Shown: positions 16,539-26,121 of the stretch, one piece after another | How positions within the stretch are numbered: the stretch's first letter is position 1 | Layout: the number at the start of each line of letters is the position of its first letter | From: Phycisphaeraceae bacterium | Lineage (GTDB): Bacteria > Planctomycetota > Phycisphaerae > Phycisphaerales > UBA1924 | Assembly: GCA_019636565.1 (NCBI GenBank) | Contig: JAHBXG010000015.1 | Coordinates: 24,380 to 88,379 of the forward strand | DNA length: 64,000 nucleotides | Direction: 5' to 3' | Position numbers and translations under genes: made by a program | Notes under the pieces: generated by a model | The model's database searches: none | Seen by the model: the letters and a program-made list of their open reading frames with translations, nothing else | What the model was told of the DNA's origin: nothing

Positions 16539-18776
16539 ATGGATCGGAAGAAGATTGCCCTTTTGCTTTTGGGCGCTGCCGGTGCTGCTTGCACGGTGGC
16601 TATCGCGGACGAAACGGATCGCCTGATTGACCGTCACTCGCCGAAGAAGGTGCTGATTGACCAGAAGGACTCGTTCCTTCATCAGCCGACCAGCACGTTC
16701 GGTGACCGTGCGATCAACATCATCGTGTACAACGGGTCTTCGACCTCGTTTACGCACAACGGGTTCTCGCTGGGCAACTGCTCGCACATCCTCGAGGACA
16801 TCAACCTTGAGCCCGGTCCGTATGGCGTGTCGCACGTCGGCACCCGCACCATCACCGGCATGGAATATTCCTACGGCCTGACCGGTTCGGCCGCGGCGTG
16901 GGACATGCGCTTCTCGTTCTATCGTCCGAGCGACGCGAGTTTCGCGGGCTTCAGCGGCGACGGCACGAGCATGATCAACCCGGCTGCGACGCCTTACTAC
17001 GTCCTGACGGTCACGGGCTTTGATACGAACATCTGCCCGGGCTTCACGACCCGCACGGGCTTCTTCCTCCTTCCGGAAAGCGTCGACATGCCCACGGGCG
17101 ATTCGTCGCTCTGGCTGGATGCGGCGTTCGTTGAGCCGGGCACGCCCGGCACGGCTCCCCTGACGAGCACGAACCTGTTCCAGACCAACATCGCGACCAC
17201 CCGCACGTACTTCTTCTACGGCAACAACACGGGTGCCCTGCTGGGCGCTCAGTTCACGGCGGGTACGTCGTACACGGTTGCCGCGCTTGATGCTGCAGGC
17301 AGCCCCGCGTCACCGGGCAAGAGCAACCCCGCGTACGCTCGCGATATCAACTTCAGCGCGACGTTCGGCGGTCAATCGTGGGCCAGCACAGGCGGCCTGA
17401 CGAACGAACTGCGGTACATCAACGCGCTGCAGGCCGGCACAACTCAGACCGTGTCGTACGTCTTCGGACTCATCGGCTCGGCCGACTCGCCTCCGGCACC
17501 CGCTGCTACCTCGCTCAACGATGGCAGCGGCTTCGTGGCGGATGGCTTCAACCAGTATTCGGGCAGCCTCACGACGGCCGCTCCGAAGAAGTGGTACAAG
17601 TTCAACACGAAGTTTGATATCTCGTACGCCGAGACGACCTTCATGGACATCGACACCGAAGGTTCGGATGTGCCCACGGCGTTTGCTGTGTACACCCCGG
17701 ATTCGCAGATTTTTGACGTCTCCGAAGGCCGCGGCGATGGTCCGGAACCCGCTCGTCCCTCCGACCTGGATAACCAGGTCATCTCGTACGGCGTTGCGCG
17801 TCGTCCGGGCGTGGGCAACGGCCAGCAGTACTCGGGTCAGGAAGGCATTCTGCCTGCCGGCCAGTACTACATGGCGGTCGCGATCGCGGGTTCGGGCTTC
17901 GGTGATGGTTGGGTCGTCAACGCTGCGGACCCCGTGGTCCCCACGGCGTACTTCCTGAACATCAACGGCAACAACCAGAAGACCATCCCCGCGGGTCCGG
18001 CGGTTTCGCCGGCTCTCGAGGCCGGTGCCGATCTCGGCATCCTTCTCGGTGGCACGCAGACGACCCCGGACCAGTCGGTCCCGGCTCGCGCTGTGGGCTT
18101 CGTCCGCTTCTCGCTGACCAACCCGCTCCCGACGACGGGCCAGTTCAACCAGAGCGACAGCACCCCGTTGTCTGATGTCACCTACATGGACATCACCCAG
18201 CCGGGTTCGTCGGTCGTGGGCGAATGGAACTTCTGCCTCTACAACAACAACGGCCTGCTCGCCAACGGCACCAGCATCAGCTACGCCGGCGCCGGGTTCA
18301 ATGACAACAACGGTGGCGGCGACGGTCCTTACGGTTGCGGCGGCACCTTCGCGCAGCTCTCGTACGGCACGGCGGCCAGCCGCGGCCAGACCCCGCTTGA
18401 TCCTGATCAGACCACTCTGGGCCAGCCTCTGAACAATCAGAACGGCAGCACCCTGAACGGCGATCAGTACTACCTCGCGGTGACGATGGGCACGGCTCTC
18501 TTCGCCAACGAGCGTTGGGGCGCCCGCAGCACCCGCGGCAGCTCGCTGACGGCGGTGATCTCGGTCGACACCGACAACCGTGGCCCGAACGGCGGTTGCC
18601 CGGCTGACTTCAACGGCGACGGCGGCGTTGACGACACCGACTTCGTGTACTTCGCGAAGTACTACAACGATCTGATCAACCCGGCCGGCGACATCGACGG
18701 CTCGTTCGACGGCTTCACCGACGACAGCGACTTCGCTGTGTTCTCGGCGGCCTACGACGCTCTGATCTGCTTCTAA
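16539..18776 (+). CDS. Secreted dockerin-tagged protein, paralog A
   Basis: 745 residues. A signal peptide (about 1-23, MDRKKIALLLLGAAGA) is followed by a mature start ADETDRLIDRHSPKKV shared by the three paralogs. The body (24-685) has no motif I recognise; it is rich in Gly, Asn, Thr and Ser and looks beta-rich. The last 59 residues form a two-loop EF-hand module with only the two outer cysteines (start GGCPADFNGDG, end LICF). GGAGG lies eight bases before the ATG, and a strong terminator follows. Heavy preference for C-ending codons suggests high expression. A structural or surface-coat role is plausible but unproven. Confidence 0.85.
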   Translation: MDRKKIALLLLGAAGAACTVAIADETDRLIDRHSPKKVLIDQKDSFLHQPTSTFGDRAINIIVYNGSSTSFTHNGFSLGNCSHILEDINLEPGPYGVSHVGTRTITGMEYSYGLTGSAAAWDMRFSFYRPSDASFAGFSGDGTSMINPAATPYYVLTVTGFDTNICPGFTTRTGFFLLPESVDMPTGDSSLWLDAAFVEPGTPGTAPLTSTNLFQTNIATTRTYFFYGNNTGALLGAQFTAGTSYTVAALDAAGSPASPGKSNPAYARDINFSATFGGQSWASTGGLTNELRYINALQAGTTQTVSYVFGLIGSADSPPAPAATSLNDGSGFVADGFNQYSGSLTTAAPKKWYKFNTKFDISYAETTFMDIDTEGSDVPTAFAVYTPDSQIFDVSEGRGDGPEPARPSDLDNQVISYGVARRPGVGNGQQYSGQEGILPAGQYYMAVAIAGSGFGDGWVVNAADPVVPTAYFLNINGNNQKTIPAGPAVSPALEAGADLGILLGGTQTTPDQSVPARAVGFVRFSLTNPLPTTGQFNQSDSTPLSDVTYMDITQPGSSVVGEWNFCLYNNNGLLANGTSISYAGAGFNDNNGGGDGPYGCGGTFAQLSYGTAASRGQTPLDPDQTTLGQPLNNQNGSTLNGDQYYLAVTMGTALFANERWGARSTRGSSLTAVISVDTDNRGPNGGCPADFNGDGGVDDTDFVYFAKYYNDLINPAGDIDGSFDGFTDDSDFAVFSAAYDALICF

Positions 18777-18830
18777 TTTCCAGTGGTTCCGTACCACTGA
18801 CATTTGAAGCCTGAAACGAGTTGAACGACG

Positions 18831-18863
18831 GGGACCCTTGAAAGAGGGTCCCTGTTCTTTTTT
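18831..18863 (+). terminator. Rho-independent terminator
   Basis: Stem GGGACCC/GGGTCCC with an eight-base loop followed by TGTTCTTTTTT, 54 bases after paralog A. Confidence 0.85.
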
Positions 18864-19044
18864 GGACCGGATCAAGAGTGAGTCAAGAACCGGTCAATAA
18901 CCGGGGGGATTATGCGGAAAGCGTGAAAAATGGAGCGAAACCAGCGGTTGATCGGCCCCACGCACGCGGGTTTGTGGAACAATTGTTAAGGAGCCGAACC
19001 AACAAGCGGTTCGGACGCACGTTTCCACCTGGACAGAGAGAGAT

Positions 19045-20796
19045 ATGAAGCAGCATTCCGAGGTCGTTCGTATCGTCCGAGGCACTGGGATCCTGGCACT
19101 GGTTCTCGTCGCGGGAACGGCGTGGGCAGACCCGTACGACCCTCCGGCGAATTACTACAACTCGGTCACGGGAACGGGCGCGACACTCAAGTCGACCTTG
19201 CGGACGGCGATGGGGGTCGGATTCATTTCGCGCAACTACGGCGACGCGAGATACGGGCTGCCGGTGGTCGATCGCGATCCGAACAACGCGAGCAACGTGA
19301 TACTTGTGTACACGGGCGTGTCGGTGCCTTCGGTCTGGGACAGCGGCATCACGTGGAACCGCGAGCACACCTGGCCGGAGAGTTACGGCAACACCAGCAC
19401 GAGCGCGCCGCAGTACAGCGACCTGCACATGCTGAGGCCGTGCAACATGAGCGTGAACAGCAGCCGCGGCAACAAGCCGTTTGGCTTGGATGCCGGATTG
19501 TGGGATCCGACGCTGGGCGGGTCGCCGATTCAGTATCGGGGCGAGATGGCGCGAGCGATTTTCTATGCGGCCACGCGGTACGGCGATCCGGCCGGATCGA
19601 CGACGACGGGCAACTTTGTGATCGTGGATTCGGGATGGGGGAGCGGCATTTCGAAGATGGGCAAGCTGTCGTACCTGCTGCAATGGCACTACGACTATCC
19701 GGTTGACACGCGCGAGCGCAAGCGCAACCAGACGGTGTTCGATCAATCGCTGAACCCGACGTACTACCAGAACAACCGCAACGGGTATGTGGATCATCCG
19801 GAGTACATCTGGGCGATCTGGGGAACACAGCCGAACGATTCAACGCTCTACGTTGGCGGTTCGCCGGCGGGAGATGGCTCATCATCGGTGAATGCGGACT
19901 TCGGACAGGTGATCACCGGCGCGCCGGCGTTCGGCACGCAGAACGTGACGCTGAGCAAGAGCGGAGCGACCCCGACGACGTTTGATATTTCTGTCGCTGG
20001 CAACGCGACGTGCGCGCAGGCCGGGCCTCGCCAGGCGTTCTCGTACAGCGCGGCCACTCGCTCGCTGACGGTGGGCGTGAGCACTTCAGGTATCGGGGCG
20101 TACAGCGGGACGATCACGGTGGACAACACCGACCTGACGAGCAACGGCTCTGGTCAGGGCGTGGCGGACGGGAACGACACGATCAACGTGAGCGCGGTGA
20201 TTCTTGATCACGCGTCGCCATCGCTGGCGAGTAGCGCGACGATGCTCTCGCAGACAATCGACTTTGGAACGGTGAACGGCAACTCGGGCGTGCACACGAT
20301 GCCCGTGTCGATTTTCAATCGCGCTTCGACCCCGGGTCTGACGGCGTGGCTGGACGTGAACTCGGTATCGGGCGTCGGAACGCCGGTCGCGTCGCTGGGT
20401 GTGATCGGGACAACCTTGGCGCCCGTCTCTGGGATTGGAGAGGGCGGAGCGGAAGCAGGACAGGTCTCCCTCGACAGCTCGCAGGCTCCGGGGAGTTATC
20501 AGGTCGTGTACACGATCGCCTCAAGCGACGAGAGCCTGCCGGGCGCGATCGCGAGACCGAGCCTGACGCTGACGGTGGTGGGGACGATCGTGGCGGCGTG
20601 CCCGGGGGATCTGAACGGAGACCAGGTGGTCGACGACCTGGACTTTGTCCTGTTTGCGGCGGCGTACGACTTGTTCGACTGCACCGATCCCTCGATGCCG
20701 GCCGGGTGTCCCTCGGATCTGAACGGCGACCTGGTGGTTGAAGACAGCGACTTTGTGCTGTTTGCCTCGGCGTATGACGCGTTCTTGTGCCCGTAA
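19045..20796 (+). CDS. Secreted endonuclease I family nuclease with dockerin
   Basis: 583 residues: signal peptide (about 1-28, ending GTAWA), nuclease domain (about 30-265), an unassigned beta-rich region, and a four-Cys dockerin module at the end (CPGDLNGDQVV... FLCP). The nuclease motif WNREHTWPES (catalytic His108) and the later SDLHMLRP and NSSRGNKPFG are diagnostic of the endonuclease I/NucM family, which cuts DNA (and sometimes RNA) outside the cell with Mg2+. It lies between two of the three paralogs, transcribed the same way, and has its own terminator. Confidence 0.93.
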   Translation: MKQHSEVVRIVRGTGILALVLVAGTAWADPYDPPANYYNSVTGTGATLKSTLRTAMGVGFISRNYGDARYGLPVVDRDPNNASNVILVYTGVSVPSVWDSGITWNREHTWPESYGNTSTSAPQYSDLHMLRPCNMSVNSSRGNKPFGLDAGLWDPTLGGSPIQYRGEMARAIFYAATRYGDPAGSTTTGNFVIVDSGWGSGISKMGKLSYLLQWHYDYPVDTRERKRNQTVFDQSLNPTYYQNNRNGYVDHPEYIWAIWGTQPNDSTLYVGGSPAGDGSSSVNADFGQVITGAPAFGTQNVTLSKSGATPTTFDISVAGNATCAQAGPRQAFSYSAATRSLTVGVSTSGIGAYSGTITVDNTDLTSNGSGQGVADGNDTINVSAVILDHASPSLASSATMLSQTIDFGTVNGNSGVHTMPVSIFNRASTPGLTAWLDVNSVSGVGTPVASLGVIGTTLAPVSGIGEGGAEAGQVSLDSSQAPGSYQVVYTIASSDESLPGAIARPSLTLTVVGTIVAACPGDLNGDQVVDDLDFVLFAAAYDLFDCTDPSMPAGCPSDLNGDLVVEDSDFVLFASAYDAFLCP

Positions 20797-20824
20797 GCGA
20801 TCGGGCAGCGGATAGCGATTCACG

Positions 20825-20852
20825 AACACCCCTCGCGAGAGGGGTGTTTTTC
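20825..20852 (+). terminator. Rho-independent terminator
   Basis: Perfect 10-bp stem AACACCCCTC/GAGGGGTGTT with a GCGA loop and a following T-run, 28 bases after the nuclease gene. Confidence 0.9.
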
Positions 20853-21129
20853 ATTGGGGAAGGCGAGGGCGGCGAGGGCGCGGGGGGCCGCCGGGAGGGT
20901 GTGGGCGCGGTGTGGGCGGACGGTGGAGAAGCACCCCGGCAAAGAGGGGTGGGCACCGATAACACCCGCACCGCCCCCGAACCAACACTATATCCGAAAC
21001 TATTTTCGCAAATTCTGTCGGTTCCCGCGCCGCAAACCGCTAATTCGTGGTATTCATTCGTATTCGCGTCCGATTTCTCTGTCGTTCAACTCGGAACGTG
21101 GGGCACTTTGTCCAGGGAGGTATGGAATT

Positions 21130-23364
21130 ATGGATTGCAAGAGGCTTGGTTTGTTGATGGTGGCCGCGGCCGGCGCGGCGAGCACGGTGGCGTTTGCGGA
21201 TGAGACCGATCGGCTGCTTGATCGGCATTCGCCCAAAAAGGTGATGGCGGACCTGAAGGACACGCGTCACCAGCAGGCTGGAGGCACGTTTGGCGATCGC
21301 GCGATCAACGTCGTGGTCTACGACGCCGCAACATCCTCGTTTACGCACAACGGGTTCTCGCTCGGCAACTGCTCGCACATTCTGGAAGACATCAATCTCA
21401 ATCCGGGTCCGTACGGCTCTTCGTACGCCGGCACCCGTTCGTTGACGGGCGTGCGCTACTCGTACGGTCTGACCGGCTCGGCGGCAGCGTGGGACATGCG
21501 TTTCTCGTTCTACAGCCCGAGCGATGCGGATTTCGCAGGCTTTGGCGCTGCGGGCGCGAGCATGATCAATCCCGCGGCGACTCCGTACTTCGTGCTGACG
21601 GTGACGGGCTTTGACACCAACATCTGCCCGGGCTTCTCGGCCATCTCGGGGCTCTTGACGTTTACCGATCCGGTGCCGATGCCGACGGGCGAATCTTCGC
21701 TTTGGCTGGATTCGGCGTTCGTTGAGCCGGGCACTCCCGGCACGGCTCCCCTGACAAGCACGAACTTGTTCCAGACCAACATCGCGGTTACTCGTACGTA
21801 TTTCGTGTACGGCAATAACACGGGCTCGATCCTCGGCGCCGGGTTTACGGCCGGAACGCCGTACACGGTTGCCGCGCTCGATGCGGGCGGTAATCCAGCA
21901 TCGCCCGGAAAGTCCAATCCCGCGTACGGTCGCGACATCAACTTCAGCGCGACGTTCAGCGGGCAGTCGCAGGCCAGCACGGGCGGCCTGACGAACGAAC
22001 TGCGCTATATCAACTCTTTGCAGGCGGGCACCACGCAGACCGTTGCGTACGTGTTCACCCTGTTCGGTTCGACCGATTCGCCTCCGGCTCCCGCGGCCAC
22101 CAGCCTGAACACGGGCGGATTCTTGTCCGATGGCATCGTGCAGGTGAGCGGCAATCTGACCACGGCGGCCCCGTTCAAGTGGTACAAGTTCAACACGAAG
22201 AACGAGATCTCCTACGCCGAGACGACTTTCTTGGACATCGACACCGAAGGGTCCGATGTGCCCACGGCGTTTGCGATCTATGACTCAAACTCGCAAGTGT
22301 TTGATGTCTCGGAAGGCCGCGGCAGCGGTCCCGATACGGCTCGCCCGTCCGACGCGGACAACCAGCAGATCTCGTACGGCGTTGCGCGGCGCCCGGGCGT
22401 TGGTGACGGCGAACAGTACTCTGGTCAGGAAGGCGTGTTGCCCGCCGGCGAGTGGTACATGGCGGTTGCGATCGCTGGCTCGGGCTTTGGTGATGGATGG
22501 ACCGTCGGGGCCGCCGATCCGGTGGTTTCCACGGCCTATTCACTTAACTTCAACGGCAACAACCAGAAGACCATCCCCGCGGGTCCGGCGGTCTCGCCGG
22601 CGCTTGCGGCGGGTGCCGATCTGGGCATCCTGCTCGGCGGGACGCAGACGCCTCCGGATCAAACCGTTCGTCCGCGTGGCGTGAGCTTCATCCGCTTCTC
22701 GCTGACCAACCCGCTCCCGACGACGGGCCAGTTCAACACCAGCGACAGCACCCCGTTGTCTGATGTCACCTACATGGATATCACCCAGCCGGGTTCGTCG
22801 GTCGTGGGCGAATGGAATTTCTGCCTCTACAACAACAACGGCCTGTTCGCCAACGGCACCAGCATCAGCTACGCCGGCGCAGGATTCAACAACAACAACG
22901 GCGGCGGTGATGGCCCTTACGGCTGCGGCGGCTCCTTCGCCCAGCTCTCGTACGGCACGGCGGCCAGCCGCGGCCAGACCCCGCTTGATCCTGATCAGAC
23001 TACTCTGGGCCAGCCTCTGAACAATCAGAACGGCAGCACCCTGAACAGCGATCAGTACTACCTCGCGGTCACAATGGGTAATGCTCTCTTCGCCAGCGAG
23101 CGTTGGGGCGCCCGCAGCACCCGCGGCAGCAACCTCACAGCGGTGATCTCGGTCGACACCGACAACCGTGGCCCGAACGGCGGTTGCCCGGCTGACTTCA
23201 ACGGCGACGGCGGCGTTGACGACACCGACTTCGTGTTCTTTGCGAAGTACTACAACGACCTGATCAACCCGGCCGGCGATATCGACGGCTCGTTCGACGG
23301 CTTCACCGACGACGGCGACTTCGCTGTCTTCGCGGCCGCCTACGACCAGTTGGTCTGCTTCTAA
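21130..23364 (+). CDS. Secreted dockerin-tagged protein, paralog B
   Basis: 744 residues, collinear with paralogs A and C throughout. The signal peptide is MDCKRLGLLMVAAAGAASTV, the mature start ADETDRLLDRHSPKKV. It has the same two-Cys EF-hand module at the end (GGCPADFNGDG ... LVCF). AGGGAGG nine bases before the ATG decides the start; the frame is open upstream to 20854 but without coding character. The last ~650 bases are almost identical in DNA to paralogs A and C, while the first third differs more. Function unknown. Confidence 0.85.
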   Translation: MDCKRLGLLMVAAAGAASTVAFADETDRLLDRHSPKKVMADLKDTRHQQAGGTFGDRAINVVVYDAATSSFTHNGFSLGNCSHILEDINLNPGPYGSSYAGTRSLTGVRYSYGLTGSAAAWDMRFSFYSPSDADFAGFGAAGASMINPAATPYFVLTVTGFDTNICPGFSAISGLLTFTDPVPMPTGESSLWLDSAFVEPGTPGTAPLTSTNLFQTNIAVTRTYFVYGNNTGSILGAGFTAGTPYTVAALDAGGNPASPGKSNPAYGRDINFSATFSGQSQASTGGLTNELRYINSLQAGTTQTVAYVFTLFGSTDSPPAPAATSLNTGGFLSDGIVQVSGNLTTAAPFKWYKFNTKNEISYAETTFLDIDTEGSDVPTAFAIYDSNSQVFDVSEGRGSGPDTARPSDADNQQISYGVARRPGVGDGEQYSGQEGVLPAGEWYMAVAIAGSGFGDGWTVGAADPVVSTAYSLNFNGNNQKTIPAGPAVSPALAAGADLGILLGGTQTPPDQTVRPRGVSFIRFSLTNPLPTTGQFNTSDSTPLSDVTYMDITQPGSSVVGEWNFCLYNNNGLFANGTSISYAGAGFNNNNGGGDGPYGCGGSFAQLSYGTAASRGQTPLDPDQTTLGQPLNNQNGSTLNSDQYYLAVTMGNALFASERWGARSTRGSNLTAVISVDTDNRGPNGGCPADFNGDGGVDDTDFVFFAKYYNDLINPAGDIDGSFDGFTDDGDFAVFAAAYDQLVCF

Positions 23365-23411
23365 GGCTCGCGTTCGAACGCGGCGAAAGAAGTCCGATAA
23401 GGATTGACGGT

Positions 23412-23447
23412 GCGGGGGCTCTCGAAAGAGGGCCCCCGCTTTCTTTT
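23412..23447 (+). terminator. Rho-independent terminator
   Basis: 12-bp GC-rich stem (one G-U pair) closed by a GAAA tetraloop, then TTTCTTTT, 48 bases after paralog B. Confidence 0.9.
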
Positions 23448-23781
23448 CCTGCGAACCCAAGGAAGCCGCATCGGTGGGGCGGCAGCGCGATCGTGGGAGG
23501 CTACTAGGCCACGTGGCGAAGAAGCAATGCCACAGCAGTCGGCGCGCGAGAAGAACTGCACGAATCGTCTGCAGAGTGTGAAAACGCTTACACAAACTTC
23601 GGGGCTCATTGAGCAGCGCCACCTGCGGCGGCGGGCGGGTTCCGCGAACGGAAAGATTGTTAATTTCTAGAGATTCTCGGCGCCAAAACGAGGGGTTTTT
23701 GGTATAAATGAAAGTTAATTCACCGTTGAAAACTGGTCGAAGTCAGACGAGTAACGGTTCGCTCAAAAGGAGTACGGGATC
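23448..23781. other. Intergenic stretch upstream of paralog C
   Basis: Contains an AT-rich segment (23657-23725) with a TATAAA at 23703 that may serve as a -10 box, but no good -35 at the right distance. AAAAGGAGT before 23782 is the ribosome site of paralog C. No gene seen. Confidence 0.5.
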
Positions 23782-26019
23782 ATGGATCGAATGAAGCTTG
23801 GTTTGCTGATGGTGGCCGCGGCGGGTGCTGCGAGCACGGTGGCGTTTGCGGACGAGACGGATCGGCTGCTTGATCAGAATGCGCCGACAAAGGTGATGAT
23901 CGACGACGTCGACTCGTTCGTTCGTCAGCGGGGCGACACGTTCGGCGATCGTGCCGTCAACATCATCGTGTACAACGGGTCTTCGACCTCGTTCACGCAC
24001 AACAGATTCTCCCTGGGCACCTGCTCGCACATTTTGGAAGACATCAATTTGGAGCCGGGGCCGTACGGCGCCTCGTTCGTCGGCACGCGCACGCTCACGG
24101 GCATGGAGTATTCCTACGGCCTGACCGGTTCGGCCGCGACGTGGGATATGCGCTTCTCGTTTTACCGCCAGAGCGACGCGAACTTCGCGGGCTTCGGCGG
24201 CAACGGCACGAGCATGGTCAACCCGGCCGCGACGCCCTATTACGTCTTGACGATCACGGGCTTTGACACAAACATCTGCCCGGGCTTCACGCGGCGTTCG
24301 GGATTCTTTACGCTGCCCAGCACCGTTGACATGCCCGCCGGCGACTCGTCGCTGTGGCTGGATGCGGCGTTCGTTGAGCCGGGCACTCCCGGCACGGCTC
24401 CCCTGACGAACACGAATCTGTTCCAGACCAACATCGCGGTGACGCGTACGTATTTCCTTGTCGGCAACAACACCGGCGCCCTGCTTGGCGCTCAGTACGT
24501 GGCCGGTACGTCGTACACGGTTGCCCAGCTCGATGCCGCGGGCAATCCGGCGTCACCCGGAAAATCGAACCCCGCGTACGGTCGCGATCTCAACTTCGAT
24601 GGCGTGTGCAGCGGTCAATCGTGGGCCAACACTGCCGGCACCACGAACGAACTGCGGTACATCAACTCTCTGCAGTCCGGCACCACGCAGACCGTGGCGT
24701 ACGTGTTCGGCCTCGTCGGTTCGGCCGATTCTCCGCCGGCACCGGCGGCAACCAGCCTGAACAGCGGCAACGGCTTCTTGTCGGATGGCATCGTGCAGGT
24801 TGGCGGCACCCTGACAACGGGCGCTCCGATGAAGTGGTACAAGTTCAACACGAAGTTCGAGATCTCGTACGCCGAGACGACCTTCCTGGACATCGACACC
24901 GAAGGGTCCGATGTGCCCACGGCGTTTGCGATCTTCGACACCAATTCGCTGGTATTCAACGTGTCCGAAGGCCGCGGCAGCGGTCCGGAGCCGGTCCGTC
25001 CGTCGGCGCTGGACAACCAGGTCATCTCGTACGGCGTTGCGCGTCGGCCGGGTGTTGGTGACGGACTCCAGTACGCGGGTCAGGAAGGCATTCTGCCTGC
25101 CGGCCAATGGTACATGGCCGTTGCTATCGCGGGATCGGGCTTCGGCGATGGCTGGGCGGTCGGTCCGGCCGACCCAGTTGTTCCGGTGAGCTATTCGTTG
25201 AACTTCAACGGCAACAATCAGAAGACCATCCCCGCGGGTCCGGCGGTTTCGCCGGCTCTGGCGTCGGGTGCAGACCTCGGCATCCTGCTCGGTGGTACGC
25301 AGACGACCCCGGCCCAGTCGGTTCGTCCTCGCACCGCGGGCTTCATCCGCTTCTCGCTGACCAACCCGCTCCCCACGACGGGCCAGTTCAACACCAGCGA
25401 CAGCACCCCGTTGTCTGATGTCACCTATATGGACATCACGCAGCCGGGCTCGTCGACAGTCGGTGAGTGGAACTTCTGCCTCTACAACAACAACGGCCTC
25501 TATGCCAACGGCACCAGCATCAGCTACGCCGGTGCCGGGTACAACAACAACAACGGTGGCGGCGATGGTGCTTACGGTTGCGGCGGCACCTTCGCGCAGC
25601 TCTCGTACGGCACGGCGGCCAGCCGCGGCCAGACCCCGCTTGATCCTGATCAGACCTCTCTGGGCAAGCCTCTGAACAATCAGAATGGCAGCACCCTGAA
25701 CGGCGATCAGTACTACCTCGCGGTGACGATGGGCACGGCTCTCTTCGCCAACGAGCGGTGGGGCGCCCGCAGCACCCGCGGCAGCAACCTGACGGCGGTG
25801 ATCTCGATCGACACCGACAACCGTGGCCCGAACGGCGGTTGCCCGGCTGACTTCAACGGCGACGGCGGCGTTGACGACACCGACTTCGTGTACTTCGCGA
25901 AGTACTACAACGATCTGATCAACCCGGCCGGCGATATCGACGGCTCGTTCGACGGCTTCACCGACGATGGCGATTTCGCTGTCTTCGCGGCGGCCTACGA
26001 CCAGTTGGTCTGCTTCTGA
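23782..26019 (+). CDS. Secreted dockerin-tagged protein, paralog C
   Basis: 745 residues, third member of the block, with signal peptide MDRMKLGLLMVAAAGAASTV and mature start ADETDRLLDQNAPTKV. The shared landmarks are FTHNxFSLG, the PGTPGTAPLT segment, and the KWYKFNTK and SYAETTF motifs in the second half, then the two-Cys EF-hand module (ending LVCF). AAAAGGAGT 12 bases before the ATG and a strong terminator after the stop again point to efficient expression. The three genes probably arose by tandem duplication, with the nuclease gene left between A and B. Confidence 0.85.
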   Translation: MDRMKLGLLMVAAAGAASTVAFADETDRLLDQNAPTKVMIDDVDSFVRQRGDTFGDRAVNIIVYNGSSTSFTHNRFSLGTCSHILEDINLEPGPYGASFVGTRTLTGMEYSYGLTGSAATWDMRFSFYRQSDANFAGFGGNGTSMVNPAATPYYVLTITGFDTNICPGFTRRSGFFTLPSTVDMPAGDSSLWLDAAFVEPGTPGTAPLTNTNLFQTNIAVTRTYFLVGNNTGALLGAQYVAGTSYTVAQLDAAGNPASPGKSNPAYGRDLNFDGVCSGQSWANTAGTTNELRYINSLQSGTTQTVAYVFGLVGSADSPPAPAATSLNSGNGFLSDGIVQVGGTLTTGAPMKWYKFNTKFEISYAETTFLDIDTEGSDVPTAFAIFDTNSLVFNVSEGRGSGPEPVRPSALDNQVISYGVARRPGVGDGLQYAGQEGILPAGQWYMAVAIAGSGFGDGWAVGPADPVVPVSYSLNFNGNNQKTIPAGPAVSPALASGADLGILLGGTQTTPAQSVRPRTAGFIRFSLTNPLPTTGQFNTSDSTPLSDVTYMDITQPGSSTVGEWNFCLYNNNGLYANGTSISYAGAGYNNNNGGGDGAYGCGGTFAQLSYGTAASRGQTPLDPDQTSLGKPLNNQNGSTLNGDQYYLAVTMGTALFANERWGARSTRGSNLTAVISIDTDNRGPNGGCPADFNGDGGVDDTDFVYFAKYYNDLINPAGDIDGSFDGFTDDGDFAVFAAAYDQLVCF

Positions 26020-26049
26020 TCTGACTTGATCCAAAGGGTTTTTGCGCGA

Positions 26050-26085
26050 AAGGGGGCTCCCGTAGGGGGGGCCCCTTTTCTTTTT
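26050..26085 (+). terminator. Rho-independent terminator
   Basis: Stem AAGGGG.C/G.CCCCTT with T-rich tail (TTTTCTTTTT), 30 bases after paralog C. Confidence 0.85.
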
Positions 26086-26121
26086 CAGAAGCAATCACAG
26101 CGCGCGATACTCTGGTGCGAG

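Noticed and set aside
17310..18875. Long open frame antisense to paralog A (and similar ones antisense to B at 22540-23622 and C at 24553-26094)
   Set aside because: They mirror the strong codon bias of the paralogs; translations are Arg/Val/Ala-rich without domains or ribosome sites.
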